Source: JBAZCO01 sp041654915
Lineage (GTDB): Bacteria; Bacillota; Clostridia; Christensenellales; DTU072
Assembly (NCBI GenBank): GCA_041654915.1
Contig: JBAZCO010000064.1
Coordinates: 1 to 9,835, forward strand
Direction: 5' to 3'
DNA: 9,835 nt
Within the stretch, counting starts at the first letter, position 1, and each line of letters begins with the position of its first letter. Position numbers and translations under genes: made by a program. Shown one piece after another: positions 1 to 4,452 of the stretch. A model generated the notes under the pieces. It saw only the letters and a list, made by a program, of their open reading frames with translations, ran no database searches and was not told where the DNA came from.

Positions 1-421
1 TAATGCTATATCCTTCCCGCCCAATGCCGCTATCACGAAAAAGGTCAATTATATCTTTAAGACGGCATACATTTTTGTTTATGTAATATTCACTTTCCCC
101 GTTCCTGTATAGTTTGCGGGTGATAACAACTTCGTCGTAGTCAACAGGATAAAGTTTTTGCTCGTTGTCCAAATAAAGCGAAACTTCGCAATAGGAAAGC
201 GACCTGCGGCTAGTAGTACCGCTAAAAATAACCTCGCTCATTTTTTTGCAGCGGAGTACACTAGGGCTTTGCTCGCCTAGCACCCACCTTACCGCATCGG
301 CAAAGTTGGACTTGCCGCAACCGTTTGGACCAACAATTGCTGTGATGTTGGATTTAAAGTCAATTACCAACCTGTCGGCAAACGACTTAAATCCGTACAA
401 TTCTATCTTTTTCAGGTTCAA
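1..421 (-). CDS. smc: Chromosome segregation ATPase SMC, N-terminal part (cut by window edge)
   Basis: SMC forms the ring-shaped condensin that compacts and segregates the chromosome, working with ScpA and ScpB. Only the first 140 codons are present. They show the family's N-terminal ATPase half: LKKIELYGFKSFADR at residues 3-17, Walker A GPNGCGKS at 31-38, and the following FADAVRWVLGEQS. The start is inferred to be TTG at 419-421. It aligns with the usual SMC initiator just before the LKK(I/L)ELYGFKSFA motif and has a GGAG ribosome-binding sequence about 8 nt upstream. An in-frame GTG lies 5 codons earlier but would place the start upstream of that GGAG. It follows rnc, the usual Firmicute order, but after a 167-bp gap holding its own promoter. 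The Walker B/signature C-terminal half lies outside the window. Confidence 0.95.
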   Translation of the reverse strand, partial: MNLKKIELYGFKSFADRLVIDFKSNITAIVGPNGCGKSNFADAVRWVLGEQSPSVLRCKKMSEVIFSGTTSRRSLSYCEVSLYLDNEQKLYPVDYDEVVITRKLYRNGESEYYINKNVCRLKDIIDLFRDSGIGREGYSI

Positions 422-464
422 AACATTACTCCGCACTAATAATTTTTATAAATAAACAATTGTC

Positions 465-493
465 ATTATATATTAAAACTCATACTAAATCAA
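465..493 (-). promoter_or_regulatory. Sigma-A promoter for smc
   Basis: On the minus strand, TTGATT (488-493) and a perfect TATAAT (465-470) are separated by exactly 17 bp. Transcription would start near 458, giving a leader of about 37 nt before the TTG start of smc. This would let smc be expressed independently of the plsX-rnc operon. No other clear element is seen in the 422-588 gap. Confidence 0.65.
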
Positions 494-588
494 GTGTTCT
501 CAACAAACCTTGTTCTAGGTATTATTACTAAGTTACGCATACATAAAAACCTACTAAACAGCATTATCTTGGCTCTGGGAAACAGCCA

Positions 589-1248
589 CTATGAGCAATA
601 AGCGTCCTTAGCGGCAAGCTGTTCGGCTTTTTTCTTGGTTGCCGCCTCGCCTGTGCCTAATGCTTTGCCGTCTACATATACGATAGCAACAAATCCGCCA
701 CCCTCTTTTGCATTTGTTACAAAAACAACAGCCTTGCCTGCACGGCGGCTCTCCTCCAATAACCGTGACTTATAATCCGAAAGATTATTGTCGCTAAAGT
801 CGCCATTAATCGCCCCAGTGAGCTTGGTAAGAATAAATTCCTCGGCAAACTTCAAACCGCCGTCTAGCATAATCGCACCTACAATAGCCTCAAAAAGTCG
901 GCTCTTGACCTTGGCACTTGCTCCCCCTTCGCCAATTGTGCCTTGTGCGTGACGCAAGTATTTAAAAATATCGTTTTCCTCAACAGCGGCAGAAAGTGGC
1001 TTAACCGACACAATTTTTGCCCGTGCTTTAGTTAAAAACCCCTCGTCCATAAGAGGGAATTTATCAAATAAACACCTTGCAATAACAAAATTTAATATGC
1101 TGTCACCCAAAAATTCCAACCTTTCGTTTGAGGGAACAGCCCGCTCGTTAGCATAAGATGCGTGGGTGAATGCGGTAAAAAGATAATCTAAATTATCAAA
1201 TTTATATCCTATTTTTTTTTGAATATCGTCAATGTCTAGGTTGTTCAT
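589..1248 (-). CDS. rnc: Ribonuclease III
   Basis: Endonuclease that cleaves double-stranded RNA during rRNA maturation and mRNA turnover. The 219-aa length is normal. The N-terminal nuclease domain carries the signature NERLEFLGDS at residues 41-50 (metal/catalytic residues E42, E45, D49), then DEGFLTKARA (68-77) and FEAIVGAIMLDGG (119-131, with conserved E120). A dsRNA-binding domain spans about 155-219 (DYKSRLLEESRR, GTGEAATKKKAEQLAAKDA). Oddity: the position three residues before E120, normally a metal-binding Asp, is R117 (codon CGA). The ATG lies 3 bp after the plsX stop with no strong Shine-Dalgarno, so translation is probably coupled to plsX. Annotation as rnc is firm; full catalytic competence is less certain. 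Confidence 0.96.
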   Translation of the reverse strand: MNNLDIDDIQKKIGYKFDNLDYLFTAFTHASYANERAVPSNERLEFLGDSILNFVIARCLFDKFPLMDEGFLTKARAKIVSVKPLSAAVEENDIFKYLRHAQGTIGEGGASAKVKSRLFEAIVGAIMLDGGLKFAEEFILTKLTGAINGDFSDNNLSDYKSRLLEESRRAGKAVVFVTNAKEGGGFVAIVYVDGKALGTGEAATKKKAEQLAAKDAYCS

Positions 1249-1251
1249 AAA

Positions 1252-2253
1252 TTATATCATCAATGCCTTTTCTATTTTTTGCGCAACTCCTGCTTCAACA
1301 AGATTTTTTGCCTGCAATATGGATGCAGTAATAGATTTTGCCTTTGAACTCCCGTGCGATTTAACCACAATCTTTTGCAGTCCTAACAGCACCGCCCCGC
1401 CTTTATCGTTGTAGTCCATAGTGTTCTTTACCATTTTGAATACAGGCTTTAGCAACAAATATCCTAGCTTTGCACGCAAGCCGCCCGCTAATATTCCCTT
1501 TTTCAAGATTTCCAAAAATGCAAGAGCCGCCCCTTCGGATGCCTTGAGTGCAATATTCCCGCCAAAGCCATCGGCAGCTACCACATCAATTTTTCCGCTT
1601 AAAATATCCCGAGCCTCAATATTGCCAACAAAATTAAGCCGCTCATCCTCTTTTAAAAGCGGAAACGCCTCCTTATTTAATTCGTTGCCCTTGCTGTCCT
1701 CTGCTCCATTAGATAGCAGCCCAACTTTGGGGTTTGGGATGCCTAAAACTTCTTTTGAGTATACCGAACCCATAAGTGCAAACTGTACTAAGTTATTTGC
1801 CTTGCTGTCGGGATTTGCTCCGCAGTCTACAAGCACAACTTGAGAGTTGTTAACAGTAGGTAATACGGGGGCAAGTGCTGGGCGATTAATACCCTTGATG
1901 CGCTTAACCAAAATAACAGCGGCAGACAAAACCGCTCCCGTACTGCCGGCAGATACAAATGCCGAATAGTCGGGGTCGCTGTTTAGCAATCTAAACCCTT
2001 GCACAATGGATGAGTCTTTCATTGTGCGTACTGCCTCGGCGGGCGAATCGTCATTGGTGATAACATCGGGTGCGTGGTGTATAGATACTCTTTGCGGGTC
2101 ATATTTATATTGCAAAAGTTCCCTTTCAATCACATCTTGTTTGCCTACAAGGGTGAGAGAAAAGCCTTGCTCGCTGTCCAATGCATCAATAGCGCCCTTG
2201 ATTATTTGGGCGGGAGCGTTATCTCCGCCAAATGCGTCTACGATAATTTTCAT
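1252..2253 (-). CDS. plsX: Phosphate acyltransferase PlsX
   Basis: PlsX converts acyl-ACP and phosphate into acyl-phosphate, the donor for PlsY in the first step of phosphatidic acid synthesis; the family is peripherally associated with the cytoplasmic membrane. The 333-aa protein has the characteristic start MKIIVDAFGGDNAP. It also has the conserved SAGSTGAVLSAA stretch near residue 102, LVDCGANPD near 141, and the C-terminal GGAVLLGLQKIVVKSHGSS typical of the family. The length is normal. Its ATG overlaps the TGA of the upstream kinase gene in an ATGA arrangement, and GGAG sits about 8 nt before the start, implying translational coupling. Unlike many Firmicutes, no fabD, fabG or acpP lies between it and rnc. 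Confidence 0.97.
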   Translation of the reverse strand: MKIIVDAFGGDNAPAQIIKGAIDALDSEQGFSLTLVGKQDVIERELLQYKYDPQRVSIHHAPDVITNDDSPAEAVRTMKDSSIVQGFRLLNSDPDYSAFVSAGSTGAVLSAAVILVKRIKGINRPALAPVLPTVNNSQVVLVDCGANPDSKANNLVQFALMGSVYSKEVLGIPNPKVGLLSNGAEDSKGNELNKEAFPLLKEDERLNFVGNIEARDILSGKIDVVAADGFGGNIALKASEGAALAFLEILKKGILAGGLRAKLGYLLLKPVFKMVKNTMDYNDKGGAVLLGLQKIVVKSHGSSKAKSITASILQAKNLVEAGVAQKIEKALMI

Positions 2254-2792
2254 CTTAAAAACTCCTCAAATTGTGCATCCAACTCTTGCAGGCTGCCGTT
2301 GTTGATGATATAGCGGTCGGCAATGGCAATAGGTCCGCCCTTTTCGATATTTTCAATTTCGGAATAATCTCTTTTGGCGGCATCCTCTGCGGTAAGCGGT
2401 CTTATTAAACGATTAGTTAACCTGCCATACCTTGTGCTGCGATTTGCCACTATCGCCAGCACGCTAAATTGCTCTCCAAACGCTTGTTTAAGATGTTTGT
2501 ATTCGGACCAAGAATAAAGTCCGTCCAAAATGACATTATTATCATTAGCGGCATTTCTAATTCTTTCCTCAAGGAGTATAGCAAAAGCGGCTTGCCCGTG
2601 GTCTTTTCGCAAGCCTTCACGAACGGCACGCTCGTTTGCCTCGTTTTTTTCCAAACCTCTTTCTGCCAAAACATCCATAGTAAGCTGTCCAAAATATATT
2701 TTTGTCCAACCTTTATTTACAAATAAATCGGTGAGTACGGATTTGCCTGAACCGCACATCCCCACCACCGCAACAATTTTGTTTTTTAACAT
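2250..2792 (-). CDS. P-loop nucleotide kinase, dephospho-CoA kinase-like (UPF0200-type)
   Basis: A 180-aa P-loop protein with Walker A GMCGSGKS at residues 11-18, a DGLYSWSEYKHLKQAF segment resembling the DGIRS-E motif of UPF0200/dephospho-CoA kinase relatives, an arginine-rich middle part (RSTRYGRLTNRLIRPLT, possible lid), and a late (A)DRYIINNGSLQEL motif typical of this superfamily. It is not a canonical CoaE, so substrate and reaction are unknown; nucleotide or CoA-precursor phosphorylation is inference. I chose ATG at 2790-2792, because GGAG lies 5 nt upstream. The in-frame GTG at 2798 overlaps that GGAG and would have no ribosome-binding site. It is the first gene of a probable operon with plsX and rnc and overlaps plsX by 4 bp, suggesting a link to lipid or CoA metabolism. 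Confidence 0.85.
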   Translation of the reverse strand: MLKNKIVAVVGMCGSGKSVLTDLFVNKGWTKIYFGQLTMDVLAERGLEKNEANERAVREGLRKDHGQAAFAILLEERIRNAANDNNVILDGLYSWSEYKHLKQAFGEQFSVLAIVANRSTRYGRLTNRLIRPLTAEDAAKRDYSEIENIEKGGPIAIADRYIINNGSLQELDAQFEEFLR

Positions 2793-2823
2793 TGTCACTC
2801 CAAAATATTTTTAACCTTAAATA

Positions 2824-2852
2824 ATAATAAATTATTTACCACAAAATGTCAA
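2824..2852 (-). promoter_or_regulatory. Sigma-A promoter for the kinase-plsX-rnc operon
   Basis: A perfect TTGACA (2847-2852) and TATTAT (2824-2829) lie 17 bp apart on the minus strand, just upstream of the kinase start. Predicted transcription start near 2817 gives a leader of about 25 nt. No FapR-like or other operator was recognised around it. A short AAAAAGCTTTTT palindrome at about 2871-2882, at the end of the last HTH gene, is too weak to be called a terminator, so read-through from the HTH cluster is possible. Confidence 0.75.
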
Positions 2853-2880
2853 TGTTTACTAGTGACTGTAAAAAAGCTTT

Positions 2881-3087
2881 TTAATATTCTATTATGCCAA
2901 GCAGATAATCTGCCGAAACATCCAAAAATTTTGCCAACCTGCAAATATATGTTGCCTTTGGCTCATTGGTATTACTTTCCCAAAAGGCAATAGCGCTTTT
3001 ATTTACTCCAATTTCTTTGGCAAGTTCTCTGATGGTAAGCCCTTTTGCCTTTCTCAACTCTTTAATTCGATTTCCTAAATTTTCCAT
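2881..3087 (-). CDS. Small Xre/Cro-type HTH regulator, tandem copy 1
   Basis: A 68-aa protein made almost entirely of one HTH_3 (Cro/CI) DNA-binding domain. It starts MENLGNRIKELRKAKGLT, has the helix-turn-helix around residues 17-40 (LTIRELAKEIGVNKSAIAFWE), and ends FLDVSADYLLGIIEY, the usual close of this fold. There is no signal-sensing or multimerisation domain. It differs from the next copy upstream at only five residues (I/V, A/S, L/F, I/T, E/D). The ATG has no Shine-Dalgarno, but a TATAAT box ends 6 nt before it, so a leaderless message is possible. Its targets are unknown. It could be an independent repressor, or a partner or competitor of its sister copy. Confidence 0.88.
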   Translation of the reverse strand: MENLGNRIKELRKAKGLTIRELAKEIGVNKSAIAFWESNTNEPKATYICRLAKFLDVSADYLLGIIEY

Positions 3088-3099
3088 AATTGAATTATA
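3086..3099 (-). promoter_or_regulatory. Palindrome and -10-like box at the start of HTH copy 1
   Basis: A perfect 13-bp palindrome ATAATTGAATTAT (3086-3098) overlaps the ATG of the gene. It also overlaps a minus-strand TATAAT (3094-3099) that ends exactly 6 nt before the ATG. No convincing -35 box was found. This fits a leaderless promoter covered by an operator, but the evidence is positional only. Confidence 0.3.
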
Positions 3100-3112
3100 G
3101 CTAAAAAGTTTT

Positions 3113-3319
3113 TTAATAATCTGTTATGCCAAGTAGATAGTCTGCCGAAACATCAAAAAATTTTGACAACCTGCAAATATATGTTGCCTTTGGCTCATTG
3201 GTATTACTTTCCCAAAAGGCAATAGCGCTTTTATTTACTCCAATTTCTTTGGCAAGTTCTCTGACGGTAAGCCCTTTTGCCTTTCTCAACTCTTTAATTC
3301 GATTTCCTAAATTTTCCAT
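3113..3319 (-). CDS. Small Xre/Cro-type HTH regulator, tandem copy 2
   Basis: A 68-aa single-domain HTH_3 protein, nearly identical to the downstream copy. It starts MENLGNRIKELRKAKGLTVRELAKEIGVNKS, has the recognition helix region about residues 27-40, and ends FFDVSADYLLGITDY. Its last residues match those of the third HTH gene, so this copy looks closer to the ancestral unit than copy 1. It is separated by 25 bp from each neighbour. As with copy 1, no ribosome-binding site is visible and a TATAAT box sits 6 nt before the ATG. It probably acts as a DNA-binding repressor or anti-repressor of local promoters; the actual target cannot be read from the sequence. Confidence 0.88.
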   Translation of the reverse strand: MENLGNRIKELRKAKGLTVRELAKEIGVNKSAIAFWESNTNEPKATYICRLSKFFDVSADYLLGITDY

Positions 3320-3331
3320 AATTGAATTATA
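3318..3331 (-). promoter_or_regulatory. Palindrome and -10-like box at the start of HTH copy 2
   Basis: The same arrangement as at copy 1: the 13-bp palindrome ATAATTGAATTAT (3318-3330) overlaps the start codon, and TATAAT (3326-3331, minus strand) ends 6 nt before it. No good -35 box lies at 16-18 bp. The element is inside the duplicated unit, so its conservation between the two copies is not independent evidence. Confidence 0.3.
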
Positions 3332-3344
3332 GCTAAAAAGCTTT

Positions 3345-3560
3345 TTAATAATCTGTTATGCCGAGCAGATAATCCGCCGAAACATCCAATAACTTAGCAA
3401 GCATAACTAATTGCTCATAGTTACACTCATAAATGCCGTTTTCAAACCTTTGATATTGGGGTTGAGAGACACCCAATTTTTCTGCAACCTCTTTTTGAGT
3501 GAGATTTAATATCTGCCTGCTCTCTTTTAGCCTTTTGCCTACGACCTCTTTTATGTCCAT
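3345..3560 (-). CDS. Xre/Cro-type HTH repressor next to the divergent promoter
   Basis: A 71-aa HTH_3 protein: MDIKEVVGKRLKESRQILNLT, then the helix-turn-helix QKEVAEKLGVSQPQYQRFENG at about residues 22-42, then LLDVSADYLLGITDY. The body is clearly different from the two duplicated HTH proteins, but the last 15 residues are shared with copy 2. It is the first gene of the three on the minus strand and adjoins a region with two operator-like repeats between divergent promoters. That makes it the best candidate for the repressor binding those repeats and controlling both its own gene and the plus-strand transcript, as in CI-like switches. No Shine-Dalgarno precedes the ATG. A TATACT box ends 6 nt upstream, as in the sister genes. 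Confidence 0.88.
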   Translation of the reverse strand: MDIKEVVGKRLKESRQILNLTQKEVAEKLGVSQPQYQRFENGIYECNYEQLVMLAKLLDVSADYLLGITDY

Positions 3561-3566
3561 AACAAG

Positions 3567-3572
3567 AGTATA
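3567..3572 (-). promoter_or_regulatory. Proximal -10-like box of the third HTH gene
   Basis: TATACT ends exactly 6 nt before the ATG, in the context AGCTATACT. The two duplicated HTH genes have AGCTATAAT at the same distance. A weak -35 (TCAATA, 3590-3595) lies 17 bp upstream, with the first operator-like repeat between the boxes. It could give a leaderless message. Confidence 0.3.
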
Positions 3573-3576
3573 GCTT

Positions 3577-3592
3577 TATACAGAAAGTGTAT
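3577..3592. promoter_or_regulatory. Operator-like repeat O1
   Basis: TATACAGAAAGTGTAT contains the inverted half-sites ATACA and TGTAT separated by 5 bp. It matches a second 16-bp repeat 23 bp away at all but three central positions. Its last base touches the -35 box of the plus-strand promoter. Likely binding site of the adjacent HTH protein; this assignment is inference from form and position. Confidence 0.65.
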
Positions 3593-3620
3593 TGACAATT
3601 ATACAGTTTGTGTATATAAT
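3592..3620 (+). promoter_or_regulatory. Perfect-consensus sigma-A promoter, divergent from the HTH genes
   Basis: TTGACA (3592-3597) and TATAAT (3615-3620) are spaced by exactly 17 bp, both matching the consensus completely. Transcription should start near 3627. Operator-like repeat O2 fills the spacer and O1 abuts the -35 box, so the promoter is probably strong but held off by a repressor. It drives a short ORF and a transcript ending near 3820. Confidence 0.85.
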
Positions 3621-3626
3621 TGATAA
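3598..3626 (-). promoter_or_regulatory. Likely distal promoter of the HTH genes, overlapping the divergent one
   Basis: On the minus strand, TTATCA (3621-3626, 4 of 6 consensus bases) and a perfect TATAAT (3598-3603) are 17 bp apart, predicting a start near 3591 and a leader of about 30 nt. It overlaps the plus-strand promoter almost completely and contains operator-like repeat O2. The two promoters should therefore compete and be co-regulated. Confidence 0.5.
3600..3615. promoter_or_regulatory. Operator-like repeat O2
   Basis: TATACAGTTTGTGTAT, with the same ATACA-N5-TGTAT half-sites as O1. It occupies the spacer of the plus-strand promoter and overlaps the -10 box of the opposing promoter, so a bound protein would block both. 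Confidence 0.65.
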
Positions 3627-3643
3627 CAATAGAGAGGATGTTT

Positions 3644-3718
3644 ATGCCAAATAGAATAAAACAAATGGAACAAGAGCGACTAGCGACCCCAAAAGATAAG
3701 GGGGAAACTAGCGGTTGA
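3644..3718 (+). CDS. Putative 24-aa peptide under the divergent promoter
   Basis: ATG at 3644 opens a 24-codon frame reading MPNRIKQMEQERLATPKDKG followed by ETSG and TGA. The sequence AGAGAGGATG just upstream gives a plausible ribosome-binding site, with about 7 nt between GAGG and ATG. It is the first ORF on the transcript from the consensus promoter. The peptide is charged and has no membrane segment. Its NRIK start recalls the N-termini of the neighbouring HTH proteins (GNRIKELRKAKG), so it could be the remnant of a Cro-like gene, but no frame continues the HTH domain. It may equally be a genuine micropeptide or chance. No function can be assigned. Confidence 0.35.
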   Translation: MPNRIKQMEQERLATPKDKGETSG

Positions 3719-3788
3719 ATGTTAACAAAGTAACGATAGAGTTATGTTATAACTTGATTATAAAAGGAAAATATGAGAAAGGAGGGTT

Positions 3789-3819
3789 ATTAGGGAACTA
3801 AAGAGTATAGTTCCCTAAT
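3789..3819 (+). terminator. Hairpin ending the divergent transcript
   Basis: A perfect 12-bp stem (ATTAGGGAACTA at 3789-3800 with TAGTTCCCTAAT at 3808-3819) closes a 7-nt loop and is followed by the T/A-rich TATATT. The U-tract is imperfect, so it may terminate only in part. It would end a transcript of about 190 nt from the 3592-3620 promoter. An AAAGGAGGG sequence lies directly before the stem but leads to no start codon. Confidence 0.6.
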
Positions 3820-3954
3820 TATATTAAATGAAATCCATATAAAAAATACGGGGCGCAAAAAGTTGGATAAGGTACGGCAGCAATTTGCAGAGAATGTTGA
3901 GATAAACTTAATTTTATCCTTATTTAAAAATAACCCTGTCTAATGTTTTGGATG

Positions 3955-3983
3955 TGGACAAGAGCAGGGGAATTTGTTATAAT
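3955..3983 (+). promoter_or_regulatory. Sigma-A-like promoter inside repeat element 1
   Basis: TGGACA (3955-3960, 5 of 6 consensus) and a perfect TATAAT (3978-3983) lie 17 bp apart on the plus strand. Transcription would begin near 3990, shortly before GGGGGAG (4005-4011) and the ORF beginning near 4011. No inverted repeat that would suggest regulation was seen in it. Confidence 0.5.
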
Positions 3984-4010
3984 TGCATTAGGATATGCTA
4001 ATATGGGGGA

Positions 4011-4217
4011 GTGTTGCCGCCCTATCTGTTGGGTGGGGTTGTTGATGGTGGGATTATTGTTGTTGAGCGAAGTATATTGTGGGTTCTATATTTCATAATT
4101 TTTATATGCTTTATATTGCTGTTAAAAATTGCGTTTTTTACTAAAAAGCTTATATTAAATGCACCAATGTTTGTAAAAATATTTGCGCTCTACTGTACCC
4201 TACTCAAAGTTGAATAA
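4011..4217 (+). CDS. Hypothetical small membrane protein
   Basis: A 68-codon frame from GTG at 4011 (or TTG at 4014). It encodes LPPYLLGGVVDGGIIVVERS, then a strong hydrophobic segment WVLYFIIFICFILLLKIAFF, then a short basic stretch FTKKL and a second moderately hydrophobic part. It resembles a single-pass membrane peptide, but I do not recognise a family. For it: a near-consensus promoter ends about 28 nt upstream and a G-rich Shine-Dalgarno-like run precedes it. Against it: that run abuts the start codon with almost no spacing, the base composition is AT-rich like non-coding DNA, and it sits wholly inside a repeat element. It may be chance. Confidence 0.25.
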   Translation: MLPPYLLGGVVDGGIIVVERSILWVLYFIIFICFILLLKIAFFTKKLILNAPMFVKIFALYCTLLKVE

Positions 4218-4335
4218 GTATGGTATGTTTAAAAAATAAACAGCTTTTGGTAATGGTAGATTGTGAAAGACTGTTGGCAATAAAATAAATTGCGCCATAT
4301 GTTTTTATTTTTAACAATGAGCAAAGTGCGTATAG

Positions 4336-4452
4336 TAAAAAACACAGGGCGCAAAAAATTACCGCAAGCTGTTTGGAATGCTAACGCTTGCGGTAACGGT
4401 AGTTTTTTAAGCGACTACTACACTATATTAAAATTGCGCCCTGTGTTTTTTA
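4336..4452. repeat. Repeat element 2: 19-bp perfect terminal inverted repeats, overlapping the spoIVA stop
   Basis: TAAAAAACACAGGGCGCAA at 4336-4354 is repeated perfectly inverted at 4434-4452, enclosing a second perfect 11-bp inverted repeat (TTACCGCAAGC at 4359-4369, GCTTGCGGTAA at 4386-4396). The outer right end contains the TAA stop codon of spoIVA (4450-4452). The 117-bp unit shares its ends and part of its right arm with the larger element at 3840-4307. It can be read as a miniature inverted-repeat element that has become the spoIVA terminator, or as a complex terminator only. Confidence 0.75.
4353..4396 (-). terminator. Intrinsic terminator of spoIVA (inner hairpin of repeat element 2)
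   Basis: Read on the minus strand, TTACCGCAAGC, a 16-nt loop and GCTTGCGGTAA are followed at once by TTTTTT (4353-4358): a textbook Rho-independent terminator about 55 nt after the spoIVA stop. The outer 19-bp stem is likewise followed by a run of six T (4337-4342), giving a second, nested termination signal. On the plus strand the outer stem also ends in a T-run (4446-4451), so termination may work in both directions. Confidence 0.8.

Larger units (their letters stand above)
2881..3344 (-). repeat. Tandem duplication of a 232-bp HTH gene unit
   Basis: The blocks 2881-3112 and 3113-3344 are direct head-to-tail copies, each a 207-bp HTH gene plus a 25-bp spacer. I count 8 differences by eye (about 97% identity), mostly near the gene 3' end. 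Five of the seven coding differences change the amino acid. The next gene, starting its 3' end at 3345, shares only its last 40 or so bases with the unit (tail VSADYLLGITDY), which may mark the crossover region. Confidence 0.95.
3840..4307. repeat. Repeat element 1 with terminal inverted repeats (possible MITE-like insertion)
   Basis: The left end TAAAAAATACGGGGCGCAA (3840-3858) and the right end TTGCGCCATATGTTTTTA (4290-4307) are imperfect inverted copies. Both are close to the perfect 19-bp ends of the element at 4336-4452. The right ends of the two elements are related further inward: GCTTTTGGTAATGGTAG at 4243 versus GCTTGCGGTAACGGTAG at 4386, at nearly equal distance from the terminus. 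That supports a common repeat family. Both ends carry a TA dinucleotide, compatible with a TA target duplication but not proof of one. The inside holds a promoter-like sequence and a possible small ORF, with no transposase. Confidence 0.55.

Noticed and set aside
571..590. Hairpin TGGCT-N9-AGCCA just after the rnc stop as a terminator
   Set aside because: The stem is only 5 bp and no T-run follows on either strand.
1421..1843. 140-codon open frame on the plus strand
   Set aside because: It lies fully antisense to plsX, a certain gene, has no ribosome-binding site or recognisable motif, and is a codon-bias shadow.
2250..2798. GTG at 2796-2798 as start of the kinase
   Set aside because: It overlaps the GGAG ribosome-binding sequence; the ATG two codons later has the correct 5-nt spacing.
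2881..3560. CRISPR-like array suggested by regularly spaced repeats
   Set aside because: The period is 232 bp with only two full copies, each an intact protein-coding gene; there are no short spacers and no cas genes.
3644..3780. Frameshifted remnant of a full cro-like HTH gene
   Set aside because: Only the NRIK start resembles the HTH proteins. Reading all three frames downstream did not restore HTH motifs, so it is kept only as a possible 24-aa peptide.
3772..3792. Six-codon frame MRKGGY after an AAGGAAA sequence
   Set aside because: Too short to support, and it runs into the terminator stem; most likely chance.
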